Source of the DNA: Vibrio sp. D404a
GTDB taxonomy: Bacteria > Pseudomonadota > Gammaproteobacteria > Enterobacterales > Vibrionaceae
DNA: 64,000 nucleotides
Assembly (NCBI RefSeq): GCF_030248535.1
Contig: NZ_JAHGAJ010000022.1
Coordinates: 121,902 to 185,901 of the forward strand
Direction: 5' to 3'
Part shown: positions 27,984-38,700 of the stretch, piece after piece
How positions within the stretch are numbered: position 1 is the first letter of the stretch
Layout: every line of letters begins with the position of its first letter
Notes under the pieces: generated by a model
What the model saw: the letters and a program-made list of their open reading frames with translations, nothing else
Told to the model about the DNA's origin: nothing
Database searches by the model: none
Translations under genes and position numbers: made by a program

Positions 27984-28946
27984 ATGAGAAAGCTCTCAAA
28001 TTTCTTCACAGAGCTGTGGCAAGAAATTTTTGATGTCACATGGACGCTCTACAAACTAATGATACCGATTATTATCGTGATTAAGGTCATTGAGGAGCTT
28101 GGCGGTGTTGCGCTACTGAGTGAATGGCTAAGCCCTCTGATGAGCTTTGTTGGTTTACCGGATGAGATGGGTCTCGTTTGGGCGACTACCCTGTTAACCA
28201 ACATCTATGCTGGTTTATTGGTGTTTATGAATACCAATGCCGAGCTCAGCGTTGCTCAGGTTTCGATTCTAGGGTCATTAATGTTGATAGCACACTCACT
28301 GCCGATTGAAGCTGCTGTTGCTAAACGAGCGGGCGTGAGCGTCTTGGCAACCATGGTATTGAGGCTCGGTGGTGGTCTATTGTTTGCTTGGATACTTCAC
28401 CAAACCTATACATGGGGCGGTCTACTAGAACAAACGGCACAGGTGATATGGGCACCAGACTTAAACAACCAGCAGACTTATCTTGAGTGGACTTGGAGCC
28501 AAGTCGAAAGCCTATTCATGATTTTCATAATCATATCTGTACTACTGTTTACGCTTAAAGTGCTAAAGATGTTAGGTATCGAAAAACTGATCGCCATTGC
28601 GCTGCGTCCAGTGCTAAAAATCCTTGGTATTAGCCCAGAAGCAACCAACATGACCATCGTCGGCATGACTCTCGGGATCTCTTTTGGAGGTGGCCTATTG
28701 ATCAACGAAGCCAACAAAGGACATATTCCAGCTCGAGATATCTTCACTGCTATCATGCTGTTAAATTTGGTTCACAGCATGATTGAAGACACGATACTTA
28801 TCATGCTGATAGGTGCCGACTTCATCACCATCTTTTGGGGTCGTTTGTTGTTTGGATTAATCGTGGTCGCATTGATATCTCATGCGCTCAAACGTATCAG
28901 TGATGCTACCTGCGAAAAGTATCTCTATAAAAGCCTAACGAGCTAA
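27984..28946 (+). CDS. Nucleoside-recognition (Gate) domain membrane protein
   Basis: A 320-residue inner-membrane protein with about 8 hydrophobic segments and two related Gate-type halves (about 15-170 and 185-310), the fold of nucleoside-transporter-like and spore-maturation-A/B-like proteins. Conserved-looking features are ATTLLTNIYAGLLV in the first half and GMTLGISFGGGLLINEA in the second. The substrate is unknown. Its 3' end together with its terminator occurs again, diverged, at 30292-30523. AAGGATGACGCA precedes the ATG. Regulation by the divergent Lrp-type gene is plausible. Confidence 0.8.
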   Translation: MRKLSNFFTELWQEIFDVTWTLYKLMIPIIIVIKVIEELGGVALLSEWLSPLMSFVGLPDEMGLVWATTLLTNIYAGLLVFMNTNAELSVAQVSILGSLMLIAHSLPIEAAVAKRAGVSVLATMVLRLGGGLLFAWILHQTYTWGGLLEQTAQVIWAPDLNNQQTYLEWTWSQVESLFMIFIIISVLLFTLKVLKMLGIEKLIAIALRPVLKILGISPEATNMTIVGMTLGISFGGGLLINEANKGHIPARDIFTAIMLLNLVHSMIEDTILIMLIGADFITIFWGRLLFGLIVVALISHALKRISDATCEKYLYKSLTS

Positions 28947-29013
28947 CTAATTGGAAAATAATGTAGATGTAAAAACTGATAGCCTAGCAATCGAACCGGC
29001 TAATAGACTAAAC

Positions 29014-29038
29014 AAAAGCCCCGCGAGTGCGGGGCTTT
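29014..29038. terminator. Bidirectional terminator of the membrane-protein and TraF-like genes
   Basis: AAGCCCCGC pairs with GCGGGGCTT around GAGT, with a T-run on the minus strand. It lies between the convergent genes. A near-identical copy ends the remnant at 30292-30523. Confidence 0.85.
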
Positions 29039-29056
29039 ATGAACTATCAATAACAA

Positions 29057-30181
29057 CTAGAAGGTAAAGGCTAGATTACCACCGACACCAAACTGGTTAT
29101 CACCAGCATAGCTTCCTGCAATATCAAGACTTACTAAATCTCCAGGACTGATCCCGATACCCGCTGTCATTGAGCTGTCTAGTGTATCTTCTAGGTCAAT
29201 CTCATAACCTGCGCGAAGCTGCACCCAACCCCATGCATTGCCTTCAACACCAAAACGCAAAAACTGAGTATCGTCAGCTAAGTTAGCAAATCGCTCTTGT
29301 TTGGTTACATCCCAATCTACAGTCGCTGTAAACAACTCCATTGCATAGGCGCCAGAAAGCGTCACTTGAGTATCTAGATTATAGGTATCACCACCATCAT
29401 AGGTTTTTACCTCTTGTGCCAACAGATCTTTAATTGCGATGCCTAGACGATAATTATTGTGCATAAGTACCGCTCCTAAGTCGACATTGAATGCCGTCTC
29501 GCTTACTTCACTTTGATCGTAGTCTTCTAGATCAAAATCATTGATGTTTGCGGTCTCTTGGTAAGTCATGAGCTTCTGGTATTTTGGCGTGATACCAAAA
29601 GAAACATCATAGCCAGAGAGATTAACTCGTTTCGCTAGTGCTAAGCCAAATTCGGAATAGCCAAACGCTACCATGTGAACTTCTGAAGCTGCTACATTAT
29701 CGGCTGTGGTGCTGCCCGAAGTATCGACATCCGGCACCGCGATTACCTCAGCATAGCCACGGGTAAATAGGTTGGCAGAAAGAGCGTTGATTGGGAAAGC
29801 AACAGCTAAGCCCGCCCCCGCAGTTACCGCTACTGGAGAGTTCCCTTTGATTTCATTCAACAGACGATCAACTTCAGGATCATTGACACTACCAGGGTTT
29901 CTGTCGATGGCATCTTGTAAGTCTTCGATTAATGATATTGTCTCATCGGTATCTTTGGCTGTCGCTCCAATAGAAGGCAGTAACAAGCCAAAGTCATCTT
30001 CTTCTCTATGAACCGCCACAAGCGCAGGGTTATAGAAGGGAGCGAGGAGAAAGTCTGCAGACGTTACGCCCGTGTTACCCATACCATTACCGCGGCCATC
30101 CGCGATTATATTAGCCGAACTAGCAGAGAATGCTGCCAACGATAGAGCCACTGCTAATGACGTTTTTGCCATATTTTTCAT
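29057..30181 (-). CDS. TraF-like outer-membrane protein
   Basis: A 374-residue protein with a signal peptide (cleavage near residue 22, after SASSA) followed by a beta-rich domain ending in LAFTF. It resembles the TraF family (PF13729), named from conjugative operons but common in chromosomal loci and related to FadL-like porins. The RGNGMGNTGVTSADFLLAPFYNPAL opening is typical. AAGGAC lies 9 bases before the ATG. No other conjugation gene is nearby. The gene is enclosed by a diverged duplication of 230 bp, suggesting it was inserted by recombination. Confidence 0.8.
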   Translation of the reverse strand: MKNMAKTSLAVALSLAAFSASSANIIADGRGNGMGNTGVTSADFLLAPFYNPALVAVHREEDDFGLLLPSIGATAKDTDETISLIEDLQDAIDRNPGSVNDPEVDRLLNEIKGNSPVAVTAGAGLAVAFPINALSANLFTRGYAEVIAVPDVDTSGSTTADNVAASEVHMVAFGYSEFGLALAKRVNLSGYDVSFGITPKYQKLMTYQETANINDFDLEDYDQSEVSETAFNVDLGAVLMHNNYRLGIAIKDLLAQEVKTYDGGDTYNLDTQVTLSGAYAMELFTATVDWDVTKQERFANLADDTQFLRFGVEGNAWGWVQLRAGYEIDLEDTLDSSMTAGIGISPGDLVSLDIAGSYAGDNQFGVGGNLAFTF

Positions 30182-30291
30182 TTTAATATTGTCCTTATAT
30201 TATTAACGCATTGATACCAATAAGCATCAGTGCGAATAAAATGGTAACTTATTTAATCAAAAATATGTGAATTTTTATATTAAATTCTTAT

Positions 30292-30431
30292 TGATAGGTG
30301 ATGATTCAATCACCATCTTTTGGGGTCGTTTGCTGTTTGGCTTAATCGTGGTTGCTTTGATATCTCATGTGCTCAAACGTATCAGTGACGCTACCTGCGA
30401 AAAGTATCTCTATAAGAGCCTAACGAGCTAA
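30292..30431 (+). pseudogene. Remnant of a diverged copy of the Gate-domain gene
   Basis: About 46 codons here repeat the C-terminus of the protein encoded at 27984-28946, in frame and ending at the same TAA. Most differences are at third codon positions and change no amino acid (for example TTG/CTG, GGA/GGC, GAT/GAC, AAA/AAG), with one Ala to Val and a few changes at the 5' edge. The 5' part of the gene is absent, so it is a fragment. The mostly silent divergence means the copy spent time under selection in another lineage rather than arising as a recent local duplication. Confidence 0.85.
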
Positions 30432-30499
30432 CTCATTGAAAAATAATGTAGATGTGAAAACTGATAGCCTATCAACCAGATAGGCTAAGAAGCTAAACA

Positions 30500-30523
30500 G
30501 AAGCCCCGCGAGTGCGGGGCTTT
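30500..30523 (-). terminator. Terminator of the chemoreceptor gene
   Basis: AAGCCCCGC pairs with GCGGGGCTT around GAGT. It is the duplicated terminator and now lies 30 bases past the stop codon of the minus-strand chemoreceptor gene; the tail on that strand is weak (CTG after CTT). Confidence 0.6.
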
Positions 30524-30552
30524 AATGTCTATATAGCTGAGATAAGTAATAT

Positions 30553-32115
30553 CTACTTCTCTTCGAATCGCTGAGCTAGCAAATAGAACTCTCCGACCTG
30601 ATTCTTAAGGTCATTGGAGTGTTCTTTTACTGAATGCGTTGCTGCTAGGTTTTGCTCTGCCGTCGAAGCAATAGACTGGATATGAAGATTCACATCACTG
30701 GTCAATTGGCGCTGTTGATTCGCAGCATTTTCTACCGATTGCATCAGTTGATTCATCTGTTGCATCAGAGACTCAACCTCAGACAATCGCTCAGAGCTCA
30801 CTTGCGCCGATTCACCACACTTCGCGGTCTGCTCACGGTTGTCTAGGATGTCACGTTGCCACCCTTCTATAGTGTGAAGCATGGCTTCAATGCTTTCTTT
30901 GATCTGTACTGTCGCTTTTGAAGTACGGCCAGACAGAGCACGAACCTCATCGGCAACTACAGCAAAGCCACGACCTTGTTCACCTGCACGTGCCGCTTCG
31001 ATCGCTGCGTTCAATGCTAGTAAGTTAGTTTGCTCAGCAATGCCACCGATCTCTTCCATCATTTTGCTGACGTTCTGAGCTTGGTCGCTTAACTGGTATG
31101 TGGTTTGAGTCGCCTTTTCCGCTTGTTGGGTCAAGCTATCAAGGTTGTCGTGTGTTTGTTCGATGCTCTGTTTCGCACTCGCACACGTCTTAAAGGTGAT
31201 ATCGACAATTTGATGCGCTTCTTGCGTTGTTGAAGAGACTTCATTCGCAGTCACTTCCACTTCGCCTGTCGCCTCACGGACTTCAAGAATATCTTTGGTT
31301 TGCTGGTCCAGCGCTTCGGTCACTTGGTAAGAGGTTGCACTCAAGTTATCCGCTAGATCTTGAATTGGCTTCGCTGAGTCTGTCATTCGACCCAACACAG
31401 TGCGAATGCGCGCAGACAATAGCTTCAAATGGAAATCGGCGACAGAGAACTGACTGTTACCTGAATAAACTAAACGACTGACACTATCAAACTTAGACTG
31501 AAGCTTTTTGAGCTCGCGTGGCGTGTCGATAAGCTCTTGTCTGAACAATAGTGCAAGCGCCGAGACTGGCAATAAGCTACATAGCCATTGCGCGGCCTGC
31601 CCCATATCCATCATATTGGACAATACTGGCGCAGAAAGTGAACCTAAAAGAATCGCGTAACGAACACTATCACTGATTTTCAGCGACCATTGGCGACCAC
31701 TCTTCTCTGCTTTTAGCAGTCCTTGATACGCTTTGTCTGCCACCTGAACCCATTGAGCTTTTGGCTTAACACGCACTGACTGATAGCCGCTGATAGCACC
31801 ATTGTCATAAATAGGCGTCACATAAGCATCAACCCAGTAGTAACCACCAGATTTGGTCTTGTTCTTTACAATACCGCGCCAAGCTTTGCCCTTTCGGAGA
31901 TTAACCCACATATCAGCAAAAGCCGCTTTAGGCATGTCATCATGACGAACAATGTTGTGGTTTTGACCCAACAGTTCTTCTTGTTCGTATTCGGCAATTC
32001 GACAAAACGCATCATTACTGTAAGTAATCACGCCTTTAAGGTCAGTGGTCGACACAAGTTGATCCGTATCGTTTAAGAGTGTTTCACGTCGTTGAGAAGA
32101 TAGGCTGGCAGTCAT
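30553..32115 (-). CDS. Aer-like PAS-domain methyl-accepting chemotaxis protein
   Basis: A 520-residue chemoreceptor from the ATG at 32115 (an upstream in-frame start adds 27 residues without support). An N-terminal PAS domain (about 10-115) carries the [19 protein letters not shown] motif typical of Aer redox/energy sensors, which bind FAD in that family. A hydrophobic hairpin (about 150-200) anchors it, and the C-terminal signalling domain has the hairpin tip [20 protein letters not shown] and [16 protein letters not shown]. It should steer swimming by respiratory state. Whether FAD is bound is not visible from sequence. Confidence 0.9.
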   Translation of the reverse strand: MTASLSSQRRETLLNDTDQLVSTTDLKGVITYSNDAFCRIAEYEQEELLGQNHNIVRHDDMPKAAFADMWVNLRKGKAWRGIVKNKTKSGGYYWVDAYVTPIYDNGAISGYQSVRVKPKAQWVQVADKAYQGLLKAEKSGRQWSLKISDSVRYAILLGSLSAPVLSNMMDMGQAAQWLCSLLPVSALALLFRQELIDTPRELKKLQSKFDSVSRLVYSGNSQFSVADFHLKLLSARIRTVLGRMTDSAKPIQDLADNLSATSYQVTEALDQQTKDILEVREATGEVEVTANEVSSTTQEAHQIVDITFKTCASAKQSIEQTHDNLDSLTQQAEKATQTTYQLSDQAQNVSKMMEEIGGIAEQTNLLALNAAIEAARAGEQGRGFAVVADEVRALSGRTSKATVQIKESIEAMLHTIEGWQRDILDNREQTAKCGESAQVSSERLSEVESLMQQMNQLMQSVENAANQQRQLTSDVNLHIQSIASTAEQNLAATHSVKEHSNDLKNQVGEFYLLAQRFEEK

Positions 32116-32256
32116 TATTCGTTGCTTATTGGTATTTATAGTTTTAGCAGGCGAATATATACAATAATTGAAATTATGACAAAATATGAACCTCACATTT
32201 TACGCAAATGACGGTACTTTGTTCGTTTCTTATCGCAATAGGTCACAAATACAACA

Positions 32257-32282
32257 AAGCCTCGGATTGACATCCAAGGCTT
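32257..32282 (-). terminator. Hairpin after the acyltransferase gene
   Basis: AAGCCT/AGGCTT plus an inner GGAT/ATCC stem around TGAC, followed by TTGTTG on the minus strand. A modest terminator. Confidence 0.6.
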
Positions 32283-32320
32283 AAAGAAAATTATGAACAG
32301 GAATACACTAAGTCGTTTGA

Positions 32321-33256
32321 TTAAGCATAACGACAAGGACCAATGTGATCCTCGGGTAGGGTTTTATACCTTCTGTGTAACCACATCCAAGCGCTAATAT
32401 CTTTTAGGATCAAACGTTCGATCTCTTGGTTCATCACTTGGGCCGCAACTTCAGGCTGCTTGCGTGGAAACTTTTCGCTAAAATCTTCACTGATCTCAAG
32501 TTCGTAAACGCCACCTTTTCTGACACTAACGCCCGACATCACGGCACATTTCGTCGCATCAATCAAAAAGCCAGTGCCCGCAGTGGTCGAAGCTTTCTCG
32601 ACGCCAAAGAAAGGAACAAATACTGACGCTTTCGCACCGTAGTCGTGGTCCGGTAGGTACCAAAGTCGATTGCCAGATTTAAGCACCTTCAGCATGCCTT
32701 TGAGATCCGAACGGTCGATCATTTTATGACCTTTACGCGTTCTACCGTGGTGCTGAATAAACTCATATGCCGCATTGCTGTGTGGACGATACACACCATA
32801 ACCCGGCGCAAACAAGCTAAAGATACGTGCTGTCATCTCAAGATTGAGGAAGTGACCACACGCGACCAACACACCTCTGCCATTGGCCTCTTGTTCAAGA
32901 ATAAGTTCTTTGCCAATAACGCGCATGTGACGCTTCACACGCCAGTCTGGCCAAAACCACGCCATGCCAGTCTCAATCAAAGCCATGCCAGCATAATCAA
33001 AGTTTCTTGCGACTAACTTATCGAGCTCTTTCTCCGACAAGTCAGGAAAAGCCAGTTCAAAGTTACGTCGTGCTACTTTCGCACGGCGACCTAATATCGA
33101 CTTAGCAAGTTGTCCTATTCCCTCCCCTAACAAGACGAGTAGCCGATAGGGAAGAATATTGACTAATAGTGCTAAAAAACCAAAGCCAAACCAAACACAC
33201 CAGTACTTAGGTGAAAACAAAGACAAGGTTAATTGTGGACGTTCTACAACTTTCAT
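32321..33256 (-). CDS. lpxL: Lipid A late acyltransferase, LpxL-type
   Basis: Inner-membrane acyltransferase that adds a secondary fatty acyl chain to Kdo2-lipid IVA. From the ATG at 33256, behind a strong AGGAGG, it has 311 residues, close to E. coli LpxL/LpxP. It has one N-terminal membrane segment (about 15-40), the catalytic H-x4-E motif (HFLNLE) and the family signatures MALIETGMAWFWPDWR, GVYRPHSN, WYLPDHDYG and MWLHRRYKT. The similarity to LpxL is strong throughout; acyl-chain preference is unknown. Confidence 0.9.
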   Translation of the reverse strand: MKVVERPQLTLSLFSPKYWCVWFGFGFLALLVNILPYRLLVLLGEGIGQLAKSILGRRAKVARRNFELAFPDLSEKELDKLVARNFDYAGMALIETGMAWFWPDWRVKRHMRVIGKELILEQEANGRGVLVACGHFLNLEMTARIFSLFAPGYGVYRPHSNAAYEFIQHHGRTRKGHKMIDRSDLKGMLKVLKSGNRLWYLPDHDYGAKASVFVPFFGVEKASTTAGTGFLIDATKCAVMSGVSVRKGGVYELEISEDFSEKFPRKQPEVAAQVMNQEIERLILKDISAWMWLHRRYKTLPEDHIGPCRYA

Positions 33257-33502
33257 TACGCCTCCTAGAATAAAAGCGGCGCAATTATACATATCTAACA
33301 TGAAAAAAATGTATTGATTGAATAAAGCTATGCAAAAAAGTGGTTGGTATTGGGACTTTAATCAATAAAGCCAATAAAATAGTCAGTCTCATTGAACTTT
33401 TTAACTATTTATCAAACATTTAACAACATAACATTCAGACTAAAGTGCCCTAGAATAACGTTAGAGCACTTACTTTAGAGAGGATTATGGGAGCTTAATG
33501 GT

Positions 33503-33534
33503 TTCCATTCTGTCACAGTTCTATTCTGTCACAG
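33503..33534. repeat. Two tandem 16-bp units at the MFS stop codon
   Basis: TTCCATTCTGTCACAG (33503-33518) is followed by TTCTATTCTGTCACAG (33519-33534). The second unit contains the end of the MFS coding region and its stop codon; the first lies just outside. A local slippage duplication is the simplest explanation. Confidence 0.8.
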
Positions 33535-34696
33535 ATGGTTGAGCTGCCTTCTTTGCACTAAAAGCAAACACCATGATAACTAGCAAAACAAACGGCAACA
33601 CATACAGATTAAGTTTCTGCCACCCAACCATGGATTCAAGCCAACCAGAGAGCAGCGCTGTCACACTGACACAACTAAACACAACAAACTCGTTCAACGC
33701 TTGTGCCTTCGACTTGTTTTTCGCTTGATACGATTGACTAAACAGTCCGGTGGCTGCAATAAACATAAAGTTCCAACCGACACCAAGCAGCACAAGTGCA
33801 GACCTAAAGTGCCAAATTGACTCGCCATGAATGTTGATAGCAATACACAATAAGAACAACACCGCGCCCGCCAAAATCATTCGCTTAGCACCAAACTTTT
33901 CAATCAAACCACCCGTAAAGAACGCCGGTACAAACATCCCCAATACATGCCACTCAATGACACCGGCAGCTTTCGTAAAATCAAAGCCACAGCCAATCAT
34001 TGCAAGCGGTGTTGCCGTCATTAGGATATTCATTACTGCGTAAGCCACCATCGCCGCAAACACTGCACCTACAAAATTGGGTGCCTTGATCATAGTACTT
34101 ATAGGATCAGTCTTTAGCTGTTGAGTCGCCAGATTGAACTTAGGAAACTGAACCGTCTGTAGAATAATAAGGGCAAGCACGTTAAGGCCAATCAAGGATG
34201 CGAATGCACCGATGTACAAACCGTCTTGTGACCATTGCTGAGACATCACCGCGAGATTAGGTCCTAACACAGCGGCTAAAACTCCACCCGCCATCGAAAT
34301 CGATATAGCTCGATGACGTGCATCTTCACTACAGACTTCAATTGCTGCGAAACGATAGAGCGTGCCAAAGCCAATACCGATACCCAATAAAAAGGTGGCG
34401 AAACAGAACAGATAAAATTGTTGAGTAGAGAGAGCAAAAGTGGCGAGGCTCGCACCTGATATTCCAACCAGATTACCAATACTAAAACCGCGCTTGCGCC
34501 CAAGCTTACCTGAGATAAGTGAGGCAGGAATGGTTGCAGTCATCAAACCCAGAAATTGAAGTGCGACAGGCAAGGTGATCATACTTTGGCTTGGTGCTAT
34601 TTGTTTACCAATCAGCCCGATTACCGAAATCAAAAGAATGTTGCCGGTCATCAATAGAGCCTGACAGAGGGAGAGTATCCAAACGTTCCTGTTCAT
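33521..34696 (-). CDS. MFS transporter, DHA1-type
   Basis: A 391-residue inner-membrane permease from the ATG at 34696 (SD AAGGTGG); an upstream in-frame start at 34771 adds 25 residues that lack support. It has about 12 hydrophobic segments and the MFS loop motif SGKLGRKRGFSIG. The substrate is unknown. It is divergent from a LysR-type gene, the usual layout for a regulator and its target pump. The 3' end carries a 16-bp tandem repeat spanning the stop. Confidence 0.83.
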   Translation of the reverse strand: MNRNVWILSLCQALLMTGNILLISVIGLIGKQIAPSQSMITLPVALQFLGLMTATIPASLISGKLGRKRGFSIGNLVGISGASLATFALSTQQFYLFCFATFLLGIGIGFGTLYRFAAIEVCSEDARHRAISISMAGGVLAAVLGPNLAVMSQQWSQDGLYIGAFASLIGLNVLALIILQTVQFPKFNLATQQLKTDPISTMIKAPNFVGAVFAAMVAYAVMNILMTATPLAMIGCGFDFTKAAGVIEWHVLGMFVPAFFTGGLIEKFGAKRMILAGAVLFLLCIAINIHGESIWHFRSALVLLGVGWNFMFIAATGLFSQSYQAKNKSKAQALNEFVVFSCVSVTALLSGWLESMVGWQKLNLYVLPFVLLVIMVFAFSAKKAAQPSVTE

Positions 34697-34857
34697 TTTG
34701 CCACCTTTTATGCACTGGGTAGCAACTACAACAAATCGACAACAAACTTGCAACCCTTTAATAGCTGACATTTATGACGATATATTTATCCATCCTGACT
34801 ACTTTGGGTTATGCTAATCAAAGGAAGTGATAATATTTTGTTATATTAGGAACCAAA

Positions 34858-35760
34858 ATGATTAACCCTCTTTGGCTTAACACCTTTAAGACACTGGTGG
34901 AAGTGGGCCACTTTACTCAGACCGCTGAAAAGCTCTACATGACACAACCCGGTGTGAGTCAGCACATTAAAAAGCTTGAGCAAGCTTGCAACTGTTCACT
35001 GCTGTCTCGCGAGAACAAGACCTTTGAGCTGACGGAACAGGGTCGAATAATTTATCGCTACGCGCTAAAGCTCAACAAAGAGCAACAAGAGTTGTTTGAA
35101 TCGTTGCGCTTTGACAACCCTTTCGCAGGTCAATGTAACCTCTCGTGCTCTGGTACCCTTGCTCTTCAGTTATATCCGGATTTTCTCGAACTGCAAGCTG
35201 AGCATTCAGAGCTTAGCATCCACGTCGAGGCTTCACCCAATCAACGAATCTTCAACGACGTGTTACAAGGTACGATTGATGTGGGGATCGTTACTCAGCT
35301 ACCAAATGACCGAGTTTATCAAACAGAGATGATTGGTAAGGAAGCGCTGTGTCTAATCACACATAAGAGCCTCAAAGACGTCGACATCACACCAGAGAAG
35401 CTCCACCAGCTGGGTTTGATTGCTCACCCTGATTCAACGCACTACCTATCGCTCTATTTCGATCTGTGTGGGGATGAAGCGCTGAAAAAGCTCAATATCA
35501 ATGAGTTACCAAAAACAGGCTACATCAATCAGCTTCATCAGATTCTACTACCTGTCTCTAAAGGGCTTGGTTTTACGGTATTGCCAGAGGGCGCAGTCGA
35601 GAACTTCCCAGGCAAAGACCAACTTCATATCGTGCCACCGAAAGTGAAAGTTGAGGAAGCGCTCTACTTGGTTCAAAAGAGAAATCGCACACTGCCGCGC
35701 CGTTATGACACCGTCATCGACCTCATTAAACAGACCTTTGCGAGCAGTTTAGAGCAATAG
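34858..35760 (+). CDS. LysR-family transcriptional regulator
   Basis: A 300-residue regulator with an N-terminal winged helix (about 5-62; LVEVGHFTQTAEKLYMTQPGVSQHIKKL region) and a LysR-type effector domain (about 92-295). The gene is divergent from the MFS transporter, with 161 bases between the two starts, so it likely controls that pump and itself. Inducer unknown. Confidence 0.92.
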   Translation: MINPLWLNTFKTLVEVGHFTQTAEKLYMTQPGVSQHIKKLEQACNCSLLSRENKTFELTEQGRIIYRYALKLNKEQQELFESLRFDNPFAGQCNLSCSGTLALQLYPDFLELQAEHSELSIHVEASPNQRIFNDVLQGTIDVGIVTQLPNDRVYQTEMIGKEALCLITHKSLKDVDITPEKLHQLGLIAHPDSTHYLSLYFDLCGDEALKKLNINELPKTGYINQLHQILLPVSKGLGFTVLPEGAVENFPGKDQLHIVPPKVKVEEALYLVQKRNRTLPRRYDTVIDLIKQTFASSLEQ

Positions 35761-35784
35761 GCTTACATTTCGTTGTAAGCCTAT
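35757..35784. terminator. Hairpin between the convergent LysR and kinase genes
   Basis: ATAGGCTTACA and TGTAAGCCTAT form a perfect 11-bp stem around six bases and overlap the LysR stop codon. U-tracts are poor, so termination strength is uncertain. Confidence 0.55.
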
Positions 35785-35793
35785 ACTCGCTAA

Positions 35794-38700
35794 TCACTCG
35801 ATATTATTAGCATGCTGCAAGGCTGTATCGAAGTCATATTGTTCAAGCGCTTTATGCACCTGCAGCAGCAATGGCATATTGGTACTCGACAGCAGTTCAT
35901 TCACGTAGTCGAGTGCTTCGCTATCATAGTTGGCGATAAGCTCGACCAGCCTCTGTTTTTGTTCATGACTGAGTCCACTATCCGCACTGTTTTCCTCGTT
36001 GGCTGATACCGCATCAGCCACTGTGCCTTCATTGGTTACCCGTTGCGGTTGAATAGCATCCAATAATTTATTCAATCTTTTAGAAGCTTCATCTAGATCA
36101 ACACTGGTTAAGCAGTGATCTTTTGCCTTACCCTCGCAATTGGCTAAGAAAGCCTGAGCGCTTAAACCTCCTATCGCTCCACACATGCTCTTCAAGGTAT
36201 GAACCTCTCGCTCTAGCTCCTGCCACGCCCTATTGTTCAGTAGCTCACGAGAATGAATCAGCATCGGCTGAGCTTGTGCCGTAAAACGCATCAGCAACTT
36301 CTGCTTTAACAACTCGTCCCCCTGAGTCGCGCGTTCAAGAGCTTGCTCTGAAAATAATTCATGCTGCTCTTCAGGAGCTTCTTGTAGCGTTTCTCGCTCT
36401 CTCTGACTTACACCTTCTCTCTGACTCACACCTTGATTGGTTTTCGCTACACCCGAGCCGATATAGTGCGCAATCATCGCCATCGCTTTATCCAACACAA
36501 TCGGCTTGTCTAGGAAATCATCCACGCCAGCTTCTATCGCCCGCTCCTTTGCTTCAGAGAAGGCATTAGCTGACATCGCAATAATCGGTATATCGGCCTT
36601 TAGCTGCTTCACATGTCGTGTGGCTTCATAGCCATCCATGATCGGCATTTGCAAGTCCATCAAAATCAATTTGTAGTCGTTCGCTTTCACGCACTCTATA
36701 GCCTGCTGGCCGTTCTCCGCCAGATCGACCGAGAGATTCATTCTCTTCAAAAATGCCATCGCCAAGTCTTGATTGAGCTCGTTGTCTTCAACCAATAGAA
36801 CTCGCTCACCCTCAAAGAAAATAGTTTGGGTACTGAACGCTTCTTTGGTTCTGAACTTAGCTACTTCCACTTGAGAGGCTTTAGGCAGTTTCAGCTCAAA
36901 GTAAAAGCAGCTGCCCTCGCCAAGCTCGCTCTCAATATGGATTTCACTTCCCATTGCTTTTACCAGCTTCTGGCTAATATTGAGCCCGAGCCCTGTACCA
37001 CCAAAACGCCTTGTTGTCGTGCTGTCTGCCTGTCGGAAAGCTTCAAATAGATACTTCTTATGTTCTGGAGAGATACCAATCCCGGTATCGATCACCGAGA
37101 TACTTAAAGTCGCTGTGTTTATCGATTCATTTGCGATGCGGCAATGGATGGTGACATTCCCCTGCTCCGTAAACTTAATCGCGTTACCTACAAGATTGAG
37201 CAAAACCTGAAACAGCCTCAAAGGATCGCCAACCAGTGCGAGTTCTGCGGGGATATCAATATCCGATAGCAGCGACAGTTGTTTCTCTCTGGCCTTGGCT
37301 TCCATTAACTCCACTACCTCATTGAGAGGTTGAGTTGGACTAAAAGGAATACTATCAATCCCCAACTCACCGGCTTCTATCTTAGAGAAATCTAGAATGT
37401 CATTAATGATTGCGAGCAGAGATTGTCCAGAGCGGTGGACTTTCTCAATGTAGTTTTTAGCAACAGGGTTCTGTATCTCTCCAATCGCTAGATGAGAGAG
37501 CCCAAGAATCGCATTCATTGGGGTGCGGATCTCATGGCTCATATTGGCTAGAAACTCAGATTTCGCTTGGCTGGCGTCATCGGCCCGTCGTTTCTCTTCT
37601 GCAAGCCGCTGGTTAAGCTGCTTCATAATCGAAATATCAAACGCCCAAAACAACACCGCAAGTTCGCCATCCAGTTCAAACTGGTAGTAACTCACCAAGG
37701 CCACCAGCGGCTCGCCACCCAATGTTCGCAGCTTTAACTCACGATTCTCTACCTGACCATATTTAGCCAACTCCTCATAGATCGCTTTCCTATCTTCCAA
37801 AGATTCATGGATCGCATCAGGGGCTATCAAAGAAAGGTCTTCATGGTCTACACCAAACAAGTGTTTCGCCCTTTCATTGGCATAACGAACCTCATCTCCA
37901 AAGACAACGGCTGCGGCAATCGGAGAGGTGTTGAGCATCGAATAGAGTTGAGCTTGCGCACGTTTGTATGCCTCGGTCGCATTATTGGCGATGATCACCT
38001 GACGTGTCAGTTTTCGGTTCCAAAATACGATAAGAATAAAAATCAGGATCGAGAAACCCGAGATCGTGTACACCAACTCATAATCAATGGTTTCTATCTG
38101 CCTCGGTGCCGCCCACTTTGCGGAGATCTTCTGATGCTCTTCCGCTGAGATACTGTTGATTGCTTTGTTCACAATCGACAAAAGTAACGGCTCTGATTTT
38201 AAAACATGCAGCGTCGGCGACACAAAAAAGTCGAGCCTGCCTATAATGCCAATGCCTTGATACCCAAACGAGTTGATCTGGTAATTAAGAACATCGATAG
38301 TATCAATGGTTGCATCCAACAAACCCTCGCTGACTTGGCTGAGCCCTTCACTGGTTGATTGCAGCAAAACCCATTCAACCTGTGGGTGTTGCTCGACTAT
38401 GCTCTCCGTATTGGCAGCCCCTTTAACAATCCCGATCTTCCACCCTATCGCTTCGCTAAGCAGCAAACTGTTCACGTCTTTAATTGAGGCAATGGCCAAT
38501 CGGCTAGAAAAAAAACTCTTGGCTGGCTTCACGTTCTCGCCTAACGCATGGTTTTCCACCGCAGCAGAAACCAGATCCACAGCATGATGATCAACAAGGC
38601 GACGTGTCTCCTCCCAAGTTTCAACGTCCACATGCTCGATTTTCAGACCGGTTTTCTGTTGGATAAGCGTGAGATAATCATCAATGATCCCAATGTACTC

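Larger units (their letters stand above)
30292..30523 (+). repeat. Diverged direct repeat of 28808-29038
   Basis: The repeat covers the coding 3' end, the following spacer and the terminator stem (CCCCGCGAGTGCGGGG in both copies). The spacer in this copy also holds a perfect 9-bp hairpin (TAGCCTATC/GATAGGCTA) where the first copy has only a 5-bp version. The two copies flank the TraF-like gene and its promoter. Confidence 0.88.

Noticed and set aside
29057..30181. TraF-like gene as evidence for a conjugative element
   Set aside because: No relaxase, type IV secretion or integration gene is in the window; chromosomal members of this family are common.
33503..33534. CTGTCA repeats as a Pho box
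   Set aside because: The period is 16 bases rather than 11 and the repeat lies at the 3' end of an MFS gene.
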